Assembly: GCA_001515955.1 (NCBI GenBank)
Contig: LOES01000093.1
Span: 1 to 8,950, forward strand
Direction of reading: 5' to 3'
DNA: 8,950 nt
Source of the DNA: Clostridia bacterium BRH_c25
GTDB taxonomy: Bacteria; Bacillota_A; Clostridia; Lutisporales; Lutisporaceae
Shown here: positions 1-7,100 of the stretch, piece by piece
Layout of the letters: each line of letters begins with the position of its first letter
Numbering within the stretch: position 1 is the stretch's first letter
Notes under the pieces: generated by a model
Database searches by the model: none
What the model saw: the letters and a program-made list of their open reading frames with translations, nothing else
What the model was told of the DNA's origin: nothing
Position numbers and translations under genes: made by a program

Positions 1-894
1 CCATGTATCTATGTCAATTATCTGGGGTATTTGAACCGGCACCCACTCATTCCGTGGCTTTTCCTTAATTTTTATTTTCTCACCTTTCTTTTTGAACTTA
101 TTAAGATGGCAGTCTCTTGTGTCATATCTTCTTATGTACAATATTCCCAGATATGATGGATTAGAAAGTATTCTTCTCACCGTAACCCTGCTCCACTGCT
201 TCATTCTTGGGCTTGGTACATCAGAAGCATTCAGTTTTTCTGCAATTTCTGCCGGTCCCTTGTGTTCTTCGGTCAGCAGATTAAAAATGAGCCTTAGGTT
301 TTGTGCATGCTCATTATTTATGCTAAGCGTATCTGTTATTGGATCGAAATCATATCCATAAAGTCCAGGATTGTGCGTAAGCTTATGCTGAGCTGCTTTT
401 GCCCGTTTCCCCATTTCTGTCCTGAGTTTTAATCTCGCTCTTTCATATTCATCCACTGCAGCCATTACAGTAAGTTGAAAACGGCCTTCCGCATTATCCT
501 GATAGTTGTTTTTCAAGAATATAAGCTGTGCATTGCGTTTTTTTATCTCATCTATTATTATGAGCTGATGGGCGGCATTCCTTGATAATCTGCTGGAATC
601 ATAACAAATAAAGAATTCTATATCACTGCTTCCTTTTTTCAGCATGTCAAGGGCAGCCATAAGCTGCGGTCTCTCCAATACAGCTCCTGAAACGCCCTCA
701 TCACTGAATATATGTATGTTTTCCAGACTGCATCCCAGTTCAATGGCTTTATTCACACCTTCCGTTCTCTGAGCCTGTATTGAATAGCCTTTTTCGGCCT
801 GCTCCTCCGTTGATACTCTCAAATATACTAAAGCATTCAAATCTTTCACAACCCTCACAATATCTTTGCAGCAGACAGCGGTATACCATCTCAT
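1..894 (-). CDS. Large serine recombinase, N-terminal part (runs off window)
   Basis: Site-specific recombinase of the resolvase/invertase superfamily, large serine type, which cuts and rejoins DNA through a phosphoserine link to integrate or excise mobile elements. The frame is open from ATG at 894 to position 1 (298 codons), with the C-terminus outside the window. Seen: YLRVSTEEQ with the likely nucleophile Ser28, GYSIQAQ, the FSDEGVSG stretch (~64-71), SSRLSR (~100-105), then after ~residue 160 a recombinase domain with NPGLYGYDFD and a VRRILSNPSYLGILYIRR segment (~239-256). A zinc ribbon and coiled coil would lie further on. Start is uncertain: ATG 894 has GGAAG about 11 nt upstream, but the conserved domain begins only at TTG 840, and codons 1-18 look unlike protein. 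GTG 849 is another option. No frameshift is seen inside the domain. Confidence 0.9.
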   Translation of the reverse strand, partial: MRWYTAVCCKDIVRVVKDLNALVYLRVSTEEQAEKGYSIQAQRTEGVNKAIELGCSLENIHIFSDEGVSGAVLERPQLMAALDMLKKGSSDIEFFICYDSSRLSRNAAHQLIIIDEIKKRNAQLIFLKNNYQDNAEGRFQLTVMAAVDEYERARLKLRTEMGKRAKAAQHKLTHNPGLYGYDFDPITDTLSINNEHAQNLRLIFNLLTEEHKGPAEIAEKLNASDVPSPRMKQWSRVTVRRILSNPSYLGILYIRRYDTRDCHLNKFKKKGEKIKIKEKPRNEWVPVQIPQIIDIDTW

Positions 895-961
895 AAGCTA
901 CTAATCTTCCGGCAGTTGAATCCTCTGACAGCAACTCAATTTCAAATTCCCTTATTTCCAT
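749..961 (-). CDS. Small hypothetical ORF overlapping the recombinase start
   Basis: A 70-codon frame starting at ATG 961 with AGGTGA five to six bases upstream; ATG 994 lies further up without a comparable site. The first ~45 residues (MEIREFEIELLSEDSTAGRL, then VAYEMVYRCLLQRYCEGCE) are acidic and look like real protein, while the last part, antisense-free but sharing DNA with the recombinase domain, looks like a frame shadow. The recombinase frame opens inside it, so the two are either translationally coupled or once formed one protein. I do not recognise a family. The inverted-repeat array begins 19 bp upstream of its start. Confidence 0.4.
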   Translation of the reverse strand: MEIREFEIELLSEDSTAGRLVAYEMVYRCLLQRYCEGCERFECFSIFESINGGAGRKRLFNTGSENGRCE

Positions 962-979
962 AAAATCACCTGCTATATG

Positions 980-1196
980 TTTTGCAATAAACATTCTACA
1001 TTGAAATTCAAATATTGCAAAATCATATTCCTTGATTTCATAGGTTGCACAATTCTTCCTTGAATCTTCTTTATTGCAACCTATATATATTTCGCGAAAA
1101 ACATTTTACATTTTTAATTCAGATTTCGCGTAAATGTTTCCTTGTTTGTTATTGAATTCGCACTTTGCCCAATGTAAATACTTTTGTGCGTTCAAT
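980..1196. repeat. Inverted-repeat array I (four units)
   Basis: Four inverted repeats fill the recombinase-dinB spacer. Unit 1: TTTTGCAATA 980-989 with TATTGCAAAA 1013-1022, 23-nt spacer. Unit 2: ATAGGTTGCA 1040-1049 with TGCAACCTAT 1075-1084, 25-nt spacer. Unit 3, imperfect: 1099-1109 with 1130-1139, one bulged T. Unit 4: ATTGAA-tt-CGCAC 1151-1163 with GTGCGTTCAAT 1186-1196, two-base bulge. Centres are near 1001, 1062, 1119 and 1174. ATTTCGCG is also directly repeated at 1089 and 1123. Arms differ between units, but spacers of units 2 and 4 share a motif with arrays II and III. No function is known to me. The 962-1278 spacer otherwise holds only the dinB terminator. Confidence 0.75.
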
Positions 1197-1240
1197 ATAA
1201 ATCGAATTCCGGAGCTTCAGACTTGTACACACACATAATT

Positions 1241-1266
1241 AAAGGAAGGATTCCCATCCTTCCTTT
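1241..1266 (-). terminator. Rho-independent terminator of dinB
   Basis: Perfect 11-bp stem AAAGGAAGGAT / ATCCTTCCTTT with a four-base loop, starting 12 nt after the dinB stop on the minus strand. The U tract there (TTTAATTA) is modest. Confidence 0.75.
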
Positions 1267-1278
1267 TGCTTCAGTATA

Positions 1279-2472
1279 TTATATATCCTTCTTGTTTTTT
1301 AGCATTGAGCCTCTTAGTATTTTCTTATTGCCAAACCGTTCCCGTATTTTATCAATTGTTTTTTCTATTGTTTCTTCTTTTTGTACACCATTGTCTCCTT
1401 CAAACAATGCAAACATCGAAAGCTGCTCAGATTCCTCCTCGGAAAAATTACTCAGACCCAATCCCAGAAGCCTTATAAGCTTGTTTCTGCTTTTATTCTC
1501 CTCTATAAGCTTTAAGGCTGTTGTGTAAATGTCTTTTGTAAGATAAGTCGGCGTCACTGTTTTCTGTCTTGTAACCGATGTAAAGTCCTGATACTTGATT
1601 GATATTGCAATAGTCTTCCCTTTATACCCGTATTTTCTGGCTTCATAGCCTACCTCTTCGGCCAAACTCAACAAAATGTTCCTGATATAGGAAATATCAT
1701 TGGTATCGAAGGGTAGTGTAGTGGACCGGCTTATAGACTTGCTGTCGTATATGGGATTCGGCATCACAGGCGAATCATCCATACCCTTTGATTGTTTATA
1801 TAATTCCTCTCCATATTTCCCAAAATTGCTTTTCAGGAATTCTACATTGCTGTTAGCTATGTCACCAATTTTATATATTGCATAATCCATAAGCTTTTGT
1901 TCTGTTTGTTTTCCTATTCCGTACATTTCTCTTATGGGCAGCGGCCAGAGCTTTTCCTTGACATCCTTGATATAAAGCTCTGTTATTCCCTTGGGCTTTT
2001 TTAATTCAGACCCCATTTTGGCTAGAAATTTGTTTTCTGAAATGCCTATTGAGCACCAGAGATCCAACTCCCTTGAAATGGTCTCCATTATGTTTTCCGC
2101 TATAGCTAAAGGTTTTCCGAATAGTTTTTCACATCCGGTCAGATCCATCCATGCTTCATCTATGCTGTTCTGCTGTACAACAGGTGTATATCTTGAGAGT
2201 ATATCCATAACCGCCCTTGAGTTTTTCTCATACAGCTCATGGTCAGGGGCCACTGTTATAATCTCCGGACATAGCTTTTTTGCTTCGTGAAGCAGCATTG
2301 TAGTTTTTACATTGTACTTCCGCGCTTCATAATTGGCTGCAAGTATGATGCCCGAGCGTTTCTTCGGATCCCCTGCTACAGCCGCAGGCTTGCCTTTAAG
2401 TGCAGGATTCCTTGCCATTTCACAGCTTATAAAAAATGCATTCATATCAACCAGAAAAATCAATCTGCTCAT
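1279..2472 (-). CDS. dinB: DNA polymerase IV (Y-family translesion polymerase)
   Basis: Low-fidelity DNA polymerase that extends primers past damaged template bases. The 397 residues fit a DinB-type Y-family enzyme. Seen: FLVDMNAFF with metal ligand Asp9 and probable steric gate Phe14; NSIDEAWMDLTG with Asp105-Glu106, matching the catalytic pair; a thumb helix-hairpin-helix MYGIGKQTEQKL (~183-194); a little-finger domain after ~240; and a C-terminal QLSMF at 350-354 that fits the sliding-clamp binding motif QLxLF. The start at ATG 2472 is preceded by GGAG seven bases upstream; the frame runs 9 codons further up without a better site. It is monocistronic, with its own terminator. No clear LexA box is visible, so SOS control is not shown. 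The symbol could equally be that of a DinB paralogue. Confidence 0.93.
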   Translation of the reverse strand: MSRLIFLVDMNAFFISCEMARNPALKGKPAAVAGDPKKRSGIILAANYEARKYNVKTTMLLHEAKKLCPEIITVAPDHELYEKNSRAVMDILSRYTPVVQQNSIDEAWMDLTGCEKLFGKPLAIAENIMETISRELDLWCSIGISENKFLAKMGSELKKPKGITELYIKDVKEKLWPLPIREMYGIGKQTEQKLMDYAIYKIGDIANSNVEFLKSNFGKYGEELYKQSKGMDDSPVMPNPIYDSKSISRSTTLPFDTNDISYIRNILLSLAEEVGYEARKYGYKGKTIAISIKYQDFTSVTRQKTVTPTYLTKDIYTTALKLIEENKSRNKLIRLLGLGLSNFSEEESEQLSMFALFEGDNGVQKEETIEKTIDKIRERFGNKKILRGSMLKNKKDI

Positions 2473-2492
2473 ATGTTCACTCCAACAACTGA

Positions 2493-2592
2493 CGCCCAAT
2501 GGGCGCCCCTACAGTATAACGCATGCAATGTGTTCCCTACAACCTTGTACGGTCGATTCGTAAATCGCCTCGTAACCCCGGAACCTCGTAAC
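2493..2592. repeat. Degenerate REP-like palindromes upstream of dinB
   Basis: A GC-rich patch in an AT-rich spacer. It holds CGCCCAATGGGCG (2493-2505) followed by CCCTACAG, CGATT-CGTA-AATCG (2554-2567), and CCTCGTAAC twice (2568-2576, 2584-2592). The minus-strand reading GTAGGGGCGCCC resembles short palindromic repeats with a GTAGGGGCG head that I know from many genomes. No ORF is seen here. Confidence 0.5.
2513..2542 (-). promoter_or_regulatory. Possible proximal dinB promoter
   Basis: Minus-strand TTGTAG (2537-2542), 18-bp spacer, TATACT (2513-2518). It would start transcription about 35 nt before dinB, inside the REP-like palindrome. The -35 is weak. Confidence 0.35.
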
Positions 2593-2620
2593 TACGAAAC
2601 CTATTTTCAATTCCAATTCC

Positions 2621-2649
2621 ATTATAACAATCGCATCACCTTTTTACAA
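2621..2649 (-). promoter_or_regulatory. Possible distal sigma-A promoter for dinB
   Basis: Minus-strand TTGTAA (2644-2649), 17-bp spacer, TATAAT (2621-2626). Best housekeeping-type match upstream of dinB, implying a leader of about 140 nt that spans the REP-like palindromes. Confidence 0.5.
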
Positions 2650-2660
2650 TTGCACATAGC

Positions 2661-3287
2661 TCATGCAATTTTCCCTTCTGATACACCGCTTACAATTATT
2701 GTTTCAGAAACCGGTATATGTGTAGTTACATCGATCTTGTTACTTGCAAGAGGGATTATTATCTGCACATCTGTTTTTACTATGAGATATATCTTCAGCC
2801 TTGTCTGGTTTATACCCGCCGCTGCAAAGTCGGTATAAAAGTCCACATTAACTGTGCCTGCAGGCTGTATATCAACACTTATTCTGGGGCCGGTGTTGGC
2901 AAATATCTGGCTGCCCAAAATACTTGCAATAGGTATTTTGAGATCTGTGATACCTATTTCTTTTATCTCTTTCAGTATTTCCAATGAGGTCTCTGCCGCC
3001 AGTTTGTTCATCTGAACGGTGTTTGCCTGAATTAATGATATCCTCCCGTTATTGTCGGTCTGGAAATCTATGAGGTGATCAAATGTATTGCTTCCTACCT
3101 TGTTGTTCACTGCTTCATTTATTGCCTGTGTTGCTATAAGTCTTGCGTTGATCTCCGACATTGCGAGTATTGTTGGTTTAATATTACGCTCCACAATATA
3201 ATATGAGTATATAAGCATAATAGCTAATAAAATAAAGCTGAAGAAGAATTTTCTTTTGCCGCCTCTCTGACCAAACTTCCTCCTCAT
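2661..3287 (-). CDS. yunB: Sporulation protein YunB
   Basis: YunB-family membrane-anchored sporulation protein of unknown biochemical role; in Bacillus it belongs to the sigma-E (mother cell) regulon. The 208 residues show a basic N-terminus (MRRKFGQRGGKRK), one transmembrane segment at about 14-31, and an outer domain with the family's NxxINxAV-type helix (ATQAINEAVNNKV) and a C-terminal part rich in beta-prone VDIQPAG and THIPVSETIIVSGV stretches. Start chosen at ATG 3287 because AGGGGGTG lies seven bases upstream; ATG 3323 further up has no such site. It is divergent from the PBP gene and followed by dinB in the same direction, separated by a spacer with its own promoters. A sigma-E promoter is not convincing. 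Confidence 0.88.
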   Translation of the reverse strand: MRRKFGQRGGKRKFFFSFILLAIMLIYSYYIVERNIKPTILAMSEINARLIATQAINEAVNNKVGSNTFDHLIDFQTDNNGRISLIQANTVQMNKLAAETSLEILKEIKEIGITDLKIPIASILGSQIFANTGPRISVDIQPAGTVNVDFYTDFAAAGINQTRLKIYLIVKTDVQIIIPLASNKIDVTTHIPVSETIIVSGVSEGKIA

Positions 3288-3406
3288 GAGCAAACACCCC
3301 CTATTTATTAATATATGTTTCAAAGTTATATATGTTACTAATATTTAGATATTTTTTAAAAAAATTCATAAACCCTGTGACAAAATAGTGCAATTTTCGT
3401 CTAACT

Positions 3407-3488
3407 ATATGTTTCGCACTAAATCCATTACATAATAGTTCAATAGTGCGAAACGTTTTCATTGATGTTATAAATCGCAGCTATTCCA
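3407..3488. repeat. 82-bp dispersed direct repeat, copy 1
   Basis: Matches 8869-8950 in the same orientation at 78 of 82 positions. All four mismatches fall in the 22-nt spacer between the arms of the first inverted repeat. The second copy reaches the window end, so the full length of the repeat is unknown. Confidence 0.95.
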
Positions 3489-3513
3489 TGTAATCTTCTT
3501 TGTGCGATTTATA
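3411..3513. repeat. Inverted-repeat array II (two perfect units)
   Basis: Unit 1: GTTTCGCACTA 3411-3421 with TAGTGCGAAAC 3444-3454, 22-nt spacer. Unit 2: TATAAATCGCA 3469-3479 with TGCGATTTATA 3503-3513, 23-nt spacer. Centres are about 58 bp apart. Unit 2 aligns with unit 2 of array I through TTGAT before the arm and AATCTTCTTT in the spacer, while arm bases differ in a compensated way. The array lies in the 454-bp gap between divergent yunB and the PBP gene. The rest of that gap holds a hairpin at 3622-3652, the PBP promoter, and otherwise AT-rich DNA in which I see no gene. Confidence 0.9.
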
Positions 3514-3621
3514 TATGATATGCAGCAAGGAAAATGTTTTGCACATTCTGAACTCAATATAAAGGTCTAGTGTAAAGCAAATAGATTAAAATCCGGTAAA
3601 ATTGTCAAAAATCCTTTTAGT

Positions 3622-3652
3622 GGTGTATGCCTGCAGCAGGCAGTGCCCCACC
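3622..3652. other. GC-rich dyad upstream of PBP promoter
   Basis: GCCTG-CAG-CAGGC (3629-3641) nested inside GGTG (3622-3625) and CACC (3649-3652), ending five bases before the -35 box. It could be an operator, or the end of an RNA from upstream; no T run follows it. Confidence 0.35.
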
Positions 3653-3656
3653 TGGT

Positions 3657-3685
3657 TTGCCATATATGCACTTGTATGATATAAT
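3657..3685 (+). promoter_or_regulatory. Sigma-A promoter of the PBP1A gene
   Basis: TTGCCA (3657-3662), 17-bp spacer, TATAAT (3680-3685) with a TGn extension (TG at 3677-3678). Transcription would start near 3692, giving a leader of about 50 nt that contains small stems (GCATA-tgg-TATGC at 3696-3708 and CCC/GGG near 3711-3720) just ahead of the ribosome binding site. Confidence 0.75.
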
Positions 3686-3741
3686 TGTTCTGGTTGCATA
3701 TGGTATGCTCCCCTAAAGGGAAGCTATTATGGAGGTATTAT

Positions 3742-6120
3742 ATGAGCGAAAATGAAACAAAGACTCCCAAGAAAACAAAGAAGAAAAAAAGAACCTTTTC
3801 TTTATATAGATTCTTAAGGTTTGTGTTACTTAGTCTTCTGTTGATAATTCTTGTGAGTGGCAGCGTTGCGTTGGGAACCGCATATGCCTGGGTAAAAAGT
3901 GCAAGGCCGCTGAACGTTGATGAATTATTTGACTTGAACCAGACTACATATATTGTTGATAAGAATGACAAGCTCATCGACAAGCTGCATGCAAATGAAA
4001 ACCGCACAATGGTTACAATAAGTCAAGTACCTGAGAACTTGCAGAACGCATTTATTGCAATCGAGGACAAGCGATTCGAGAAGCATAACGGTATTGACCC
4101 ATATCGTATCATGGGTGCAATAAAAGCCGATCTAAAGAGCGGAGAACTGTCTCAGGGCGCTAGTACTATTACACAACAGCTTATTAAAAATATCTACCTT
4201 ACCCCTGAAAAGGATTGGAAAAGAAAAGTAGTTGAAATGTATTATGCACTTCAACTCGAAAGAAGATTTACCAAAGACCAGATATTGGAAGCATACTTGA
4301 ATACGGCTGGACTTGGGCATAATGTTTCAGGGGTTAAGGCAGCGGCTCTTTATTACTTTGGAAAAGAACTTGATCAGCTGACATTGGCAGAATGTGCAAC
4401 AATAGCAGGCATAACCCAATACCCTTCAGCATATTCACCTTACTTGAATTTTGATAAGTCCATGAGAAAAAAAGAGCTTGTCCTTAGAGAAATGCTGGCA
4501 CAAGGCTATATTACGCAAGAAGAACATGATGAGGCTGTAGAACAAAAAATAGAACTTGCAAAAGTTCAGAGGGAAGTAGAAACCACATACTTTGCGGACA
4601 TGATTATCAGTGATGTCATAGACACACTCCAGAAAAAACTTGGACTTAGCAAGGAAGAGGCTCAGATTAAGCTGTTTAACGGCGGACTCACTATAGTAGC
4701 TACTATAGATACGGAAATGCAGGGCATCGTTGAGGAAATCTTCAAGGATACCAAGCTCTTCCCTGAAAGTAAAGAAGATGCCAATGGCATACTGCAACCC
4801 GAAGCTGCCGTTATAATAATTGAAAATGGAACAGGTGAGATCAAAGCCGTTATGGGCGGCAGAAGCGAAAAGGTAAGAAGGGGTCTCAACAGGGCCACTC
4901 AATCCTTGAGGCAGCCTGGTTCTACAATAAAGCCACTGGCTGTTTATGCCCCTGCTCTTGATAATGGTTACACTGTTGGAACAGTCATAGATGATGCCCC
5001 AGTTACCTTTGGAAAATTCAGCCCACGTAATTACAGCAATAACTTCAAGGGCCTTATTACAGTCAGAGAGGCTCTACAACATTCAATAAACGTTGTTGCT
5101 GTCAAAACAGTCCAGGATGTTGGCGTTCAGCGCTCCATGGAATATCTTAAAAAATTCGGTATTACTACTATGGTTACAAGAGAGGATAACAGCAGCACTA
5201 ATGATGAAAGCCTTTCGCCCCTTGCCCTGGGAGGAGTAACAAATGGTGTCAAGCCTATAGAAATGGCTGCTGCCTATAGTGTATTTCCGAATAAAGGCAT
5301 ATATGTAAAACCAATATCCTTTACAAAAATTCTTGATAAAGACGGAAATGTGATTTTTGAAAACAAGCCGGAGAAAGAAAAGGTTATAAGCGAACAGGTT
5401 TCTTATCTCATGGTGGACATTATGAAGGGTGTTATTAGAGGCGGCACCGGTGGTAATGCAGCATTATCCAAGATGCCTGTTGCCGGAAAAACCGGTACTA
5501 CGACAAAAAATGTAGATGCTTGGTTTACAGGGTATAGTCCGTATTATACAGCTTCAGTATGGATCGGGCATGATGAGCCTAAGGCAATGAGCTTCACTGG
5601 GGGCAGCTACCCCGCAAAGCTCTGGAAGGCTATTATGGAAGAAGTCCACAAGGATCTTAAGGTAACAGATTTTGAACGTCCAGGGGGTCTGGTATCTGTA
5701 GATATCTGCACGGTATCCGGCAAAAGACCCTCTGAGCTTTGTGCTCTTGACCCAAGAGGCTCAACAGTAAAATCAGAGCTGTTTATTAAAGGAACTGAAC
5801 CGGCGGCAGATAGTATATGTGATGTCCACGTAATAAAAGATATAGATATAGAGACCGGAAAGCTCGCGACTCCTTACTGTCCATCCCCTTTGGTGCAATC
5901 AAAGGTATTTATACAAAGAACAGAGCCCTTTATTCCTGCACCGGATCAAAAGCAGGTACCTGCAGACTTGATATATGAGGCTCCTACTGAGTTCTGTGAC
6001 ATACATACTGAACCGGTTATCGGTGAAGATCCTCTTGAAGGTGAGGAAGATCTTGAAGGTGATGAATTCACACCCAACCCGGGTGAGAGCAATATTGAAC
6101 CACCACCAACTAATCCATAG
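3742..6120 (+). CDS. Penicillin-binding protein 1A (bifunctional transglycosylase/transpeptidase)
   Basis: Class A PBP: polymerises lipid II into glycan strands and cross-links the peptides outside the membrane. The 792 residues show a Lys-rich cytoplasmic tail, a transmembrane helix at about 27-49, and a GT51 domain with EDKRFEKHNG (catalytic Glu108), GASTITQQ (139-146) and KVVEMYYALQLE (second acidic residue Glu165). The transpeptidase domain has STIK (Ser394 nucleophile, Lys397), SIN (448-450) and KTGT (583-586). After ~650 comes a Cys-containing extension (Cys656, 667, 693, 713, 752) and an acidic, Pro-rich tail ending EPPPTNP. The start at ATG 3742 has GGAGG six to seven bases upstream; an in-frame ATG at 3685 overlaps the -10 box and is ruled out. 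Single-gene unit with its own promoter, convergent with spoVA. It may be the housekeeping PBP1 or a sporulation-linked paralogue. Confidence 0.95.
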   Translation: MSENETKTPKKTKKKKRTFSLYRFLRFVLLSLLLIILVSGSVALGTAYAWVKSARPLNVDELFDLNQTTYIVDKNDKLIDKLHANENRTMVTISQVPENLQNAFIAIEDKRFEKHNGIDPYRIMGAIKADLKSGELSQGASTITQQLIKNIYLTPEKDWKRKVVEMYYALQLERRFTKDQILEAYLNTAGLGHNVSGVKAAALYYFGKELDQLTLAECATIAGITQYPSAYSPYLNFDKSMRKKELVLREMLAQGYITQEEHDEAVEQKIELAKVQREVETTYFADMIISDVIDTLQKKLGLSKEEAQIKLFNGGLTIVATIDTEMQGIVEEIFKDTKLFPESKEDANGILQPEAAVIIIENGTGEIKAVMGGRSEKVRRGLNRATQSLRQPGSTIKPLAVYAPALDNGYTVGTVIDDAPVTFGKFSPRNYSNNFKGLITVREALQHSINVVAVKTVQDVGVQRSMEYLKKFGITTMVTREDNSSTNDESLSPLALGGVTNGVKPIEMAAAYSVFPNKGIYVKPISFTKILDKDGNVIFENKPEKEKVISEQVSYLMVDIMKGVIRGGTGGNAALSKMPVAGKTGTTTKNVDAWFTGYSPYYTASVWIGHDEPKAMSFTGGSYPAKLWKAIMEEVHKDLKVTDFERPGGLVSVDICTVSGKRPSELCALDPRGSTVKSELFIKGTEPAADSICDVHVIKDIDIETGKLATPYCPSPLVQSKVFIQRTEPFIPAPDQKQVPADLIYEAPTEFCDIHTEPVIGEDPLEGEEDLEGDEFTPNPGESNIEPPPTNP

Positions 6121-6125
6121 TGAAC

Positions 6126-6160
6126 AGAAAGGGGCAGTTCAATGTGAACTGCTCCTTTCT
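6126..6160. terminator. Bidirectional terminator overlapping the spoVAEa stop
   Basis: 16-bp stem (6126-6141 with 6145-6160), one G-T mismatch, three-base loop, starting six bases after the PBP stop. The arms supply AAAGG on one side and CCTTTCT on the other, but the U tract is short in both directions. The spoVAEa stop (6139-6141) and its last six or so codons lie in the stem. Confidence 0.75.
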
Positions 6161-6732
6161 ATTATCTCCTTCATGGCTTTCGTAATTATTGGAGCACCTT
6201 TATCACAGCAATCCTTTCCATTCATTTTCCCAGGGTCTCCAATACCTACAATCACAGGAACATCAATAGACTCAAGTATGTCAACCGTATCCCCGTTTAT
6301 CCTTTTCCCTTCAGTTTTATTACCGTATTTATCTACAGTACTCTCTATTATATTTCCATCCTTGGTTACTGAGAAATCAATGCTGATACCTTTTACTCCT
6401 TCAGTATTTGATGCCACTGCAATAACCCCAAGGATCTCAACCTCAGAACTTTGTGCTATCTCCTTTATAGCCTTTTCTCCCTTCCCCATTCCGGTATGTC
6501 CTCTATCATCAACCATAACAACAACCGGGTCATAGGGTGTCTGCTTTATTAGCTCTACAATACTTCGGCCGCTCATTGGCGTAGGATTGCCGGCTGACTT
6601 CGAAATACACCTTCCCCCGATTCTTAATGCAGCTGTTTCTACCGCTTTTCTTGCAATCCCATCACCGTCAGTCACCAATATTACACGTTTTTTATCATTT
6701 AAAGATACAACTATATTATTGTTTTCATCCAT
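6139..6732 (-). CDS. spoVAEa: Stage V sporulation protein AEa
   Basis: Soluble member of the SpoVA group, which imports dipicolinic acid into the forespore and releases it at germination; the exact job of AEa is not settled. The 197 residues carry family stretches VILVTDGDGIARKAVETAA (~17-35), GGRCISKSAGNPTP (~39-52), DPVVVMVDDRGHTGMGKGE (~68-86) and VPVIVGIGDPGKMNGKD (~158-174). The protein has no transmembrane helix or signal peptide. ATG 6732 has GGAG eight bases upstream. It follows spoVAEb after an 11-bp gap and ends the operon. Its 3' end forms one arm of the shared terminator. Confidence 0.93.
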   Translation of the reverse strand: MDENNNIVVSLNDKKRVILVTDGDGIARKAVETAALRIGGRCISKSAGNPTPMSGRSIVELIKQTPYDPVVVMVDDRGHTGMGKGEKAIKEIAQSSEVEILGVIAVASNTEGVKGISIDFSVTKDGNIIESTVDKYGNKTEGKRINGDTVDILESIDVPVIVGIGDPGKMNGKDCCDKGAPIITKAMKEIIERSSSH

Positions 6733-6743
6733 ATTCCCGTCTC

Positions 6744-7100
6744 CTACTTTTTTGACCTTGGATTAAAGATCAGTGCCATCAGGTACCCAAAGAAAACTGC
6801 TCCTGCTATCCCTCCCGCCGCTGCCTTCAGACCACCGGTAAAAGCACCCAGCATTCCTGCCTCCTTTACCTCCTTCATAGCTCCTTTTGCAAGAGAATAG
6901 CCGAATCCTGTCAGGGGTGTTGTTGCTCCTGCTCCTCCAAAATCCACTATTGTTTGATATATACCCAATCCTTGAAGAATGGCACCAATTGTAACAAATG
7001 AGACAAGCACTCTGGCAGGGGTTAATTTTGTATGATCCATCAAAAGCTGTCCAATTACACAAATTGCTCCCCCGACTACAAAAGCCTTTATATAATCCAT
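6744..7100 (-). CDS. spoVAEb: Stage V sporulation protein AEb (SpoVAE)
   Basis: Integral membrane subunit of the SpoVA dipicolinate channel in the spore inner membrane. The 118 residues are nearly all hydrophobic: helices at about 3-22, 30-50 and 86-112, with the conserved GLGIYQTIVDFGGAGATTPL and TGFGYSLAKGAM segment between. It is clearly paralogous to SpoVAC, sharing FxVGGxIC, GxGIY and GAGxxxPxTGF. The start ATG shares one base with the spoVAD stop (TAATG), so translation is probably coupled; GGAGAGG sits seven bases upstream. Confidence 0.93.
   Translation of the reverse strand: MDYIKAFVVGGAICVIGQLLMDHTKLTPARVLVSFVTIGAILQGLGIYQTIVDFGGAGATTPLTGFGYSLAKGAMKEVKEAGMLGAFTGGLKAAAGGIAGAVFFGYLMALIFNPRSKK

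Noticed and set aside
980..1196. CRISPR array
   Set aside because: The period and hairpins are suggestive, but repeated segments are not identical between units; each arm pairs only with its own partner, and no cas gene is present.
1184..1528. Plus-strand ORF opposite the dinB end
   Set aside because: It crosses the dinB terminator and is antisense to a clear polymerase; its composition is that of a frame shadow.
2473..2660. LexA/SOS box before dinB
   Set aside because: GGGAACACATTGC is only half of a GAAC-N4-GTTC site.
2648..2670. yunB terminator (AATTGCA/TGCAATT)
   Set aside because: Seven AT-rich pairs with a 9-nt loop and no U run after it on the minus strand.
2287..2838. 183-codon plus-strand ORF
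   Set aside because: Antisense to dinB and yunB, crosses the repeat-filled spacer, no plausible ribosome site or family.
3288..3345. Sigma-E promoter for yunB
   Set aside because: CATATATA and CATATATT occur on the minus strand, but no good -35 lies at the right distance; the AT richness makes chance matches likely.
3361..3397. A further array II unit (AAAATT/AATTTT)
   Set aside because: Only six AT bases pair, which is expected by chance in such AT-rich DNA.
3514..3741. Riboswitch or T-box before the PBP gene
   Set aside because: The likely transcript leader is only about 50 nt and shows no known aptamer core.
5975..6535. 186-codon plus-strand ORF
   Set aside because: Overlaps the PBP tail in another frame, crosses the terminator and runs antisense to spoVAEa.
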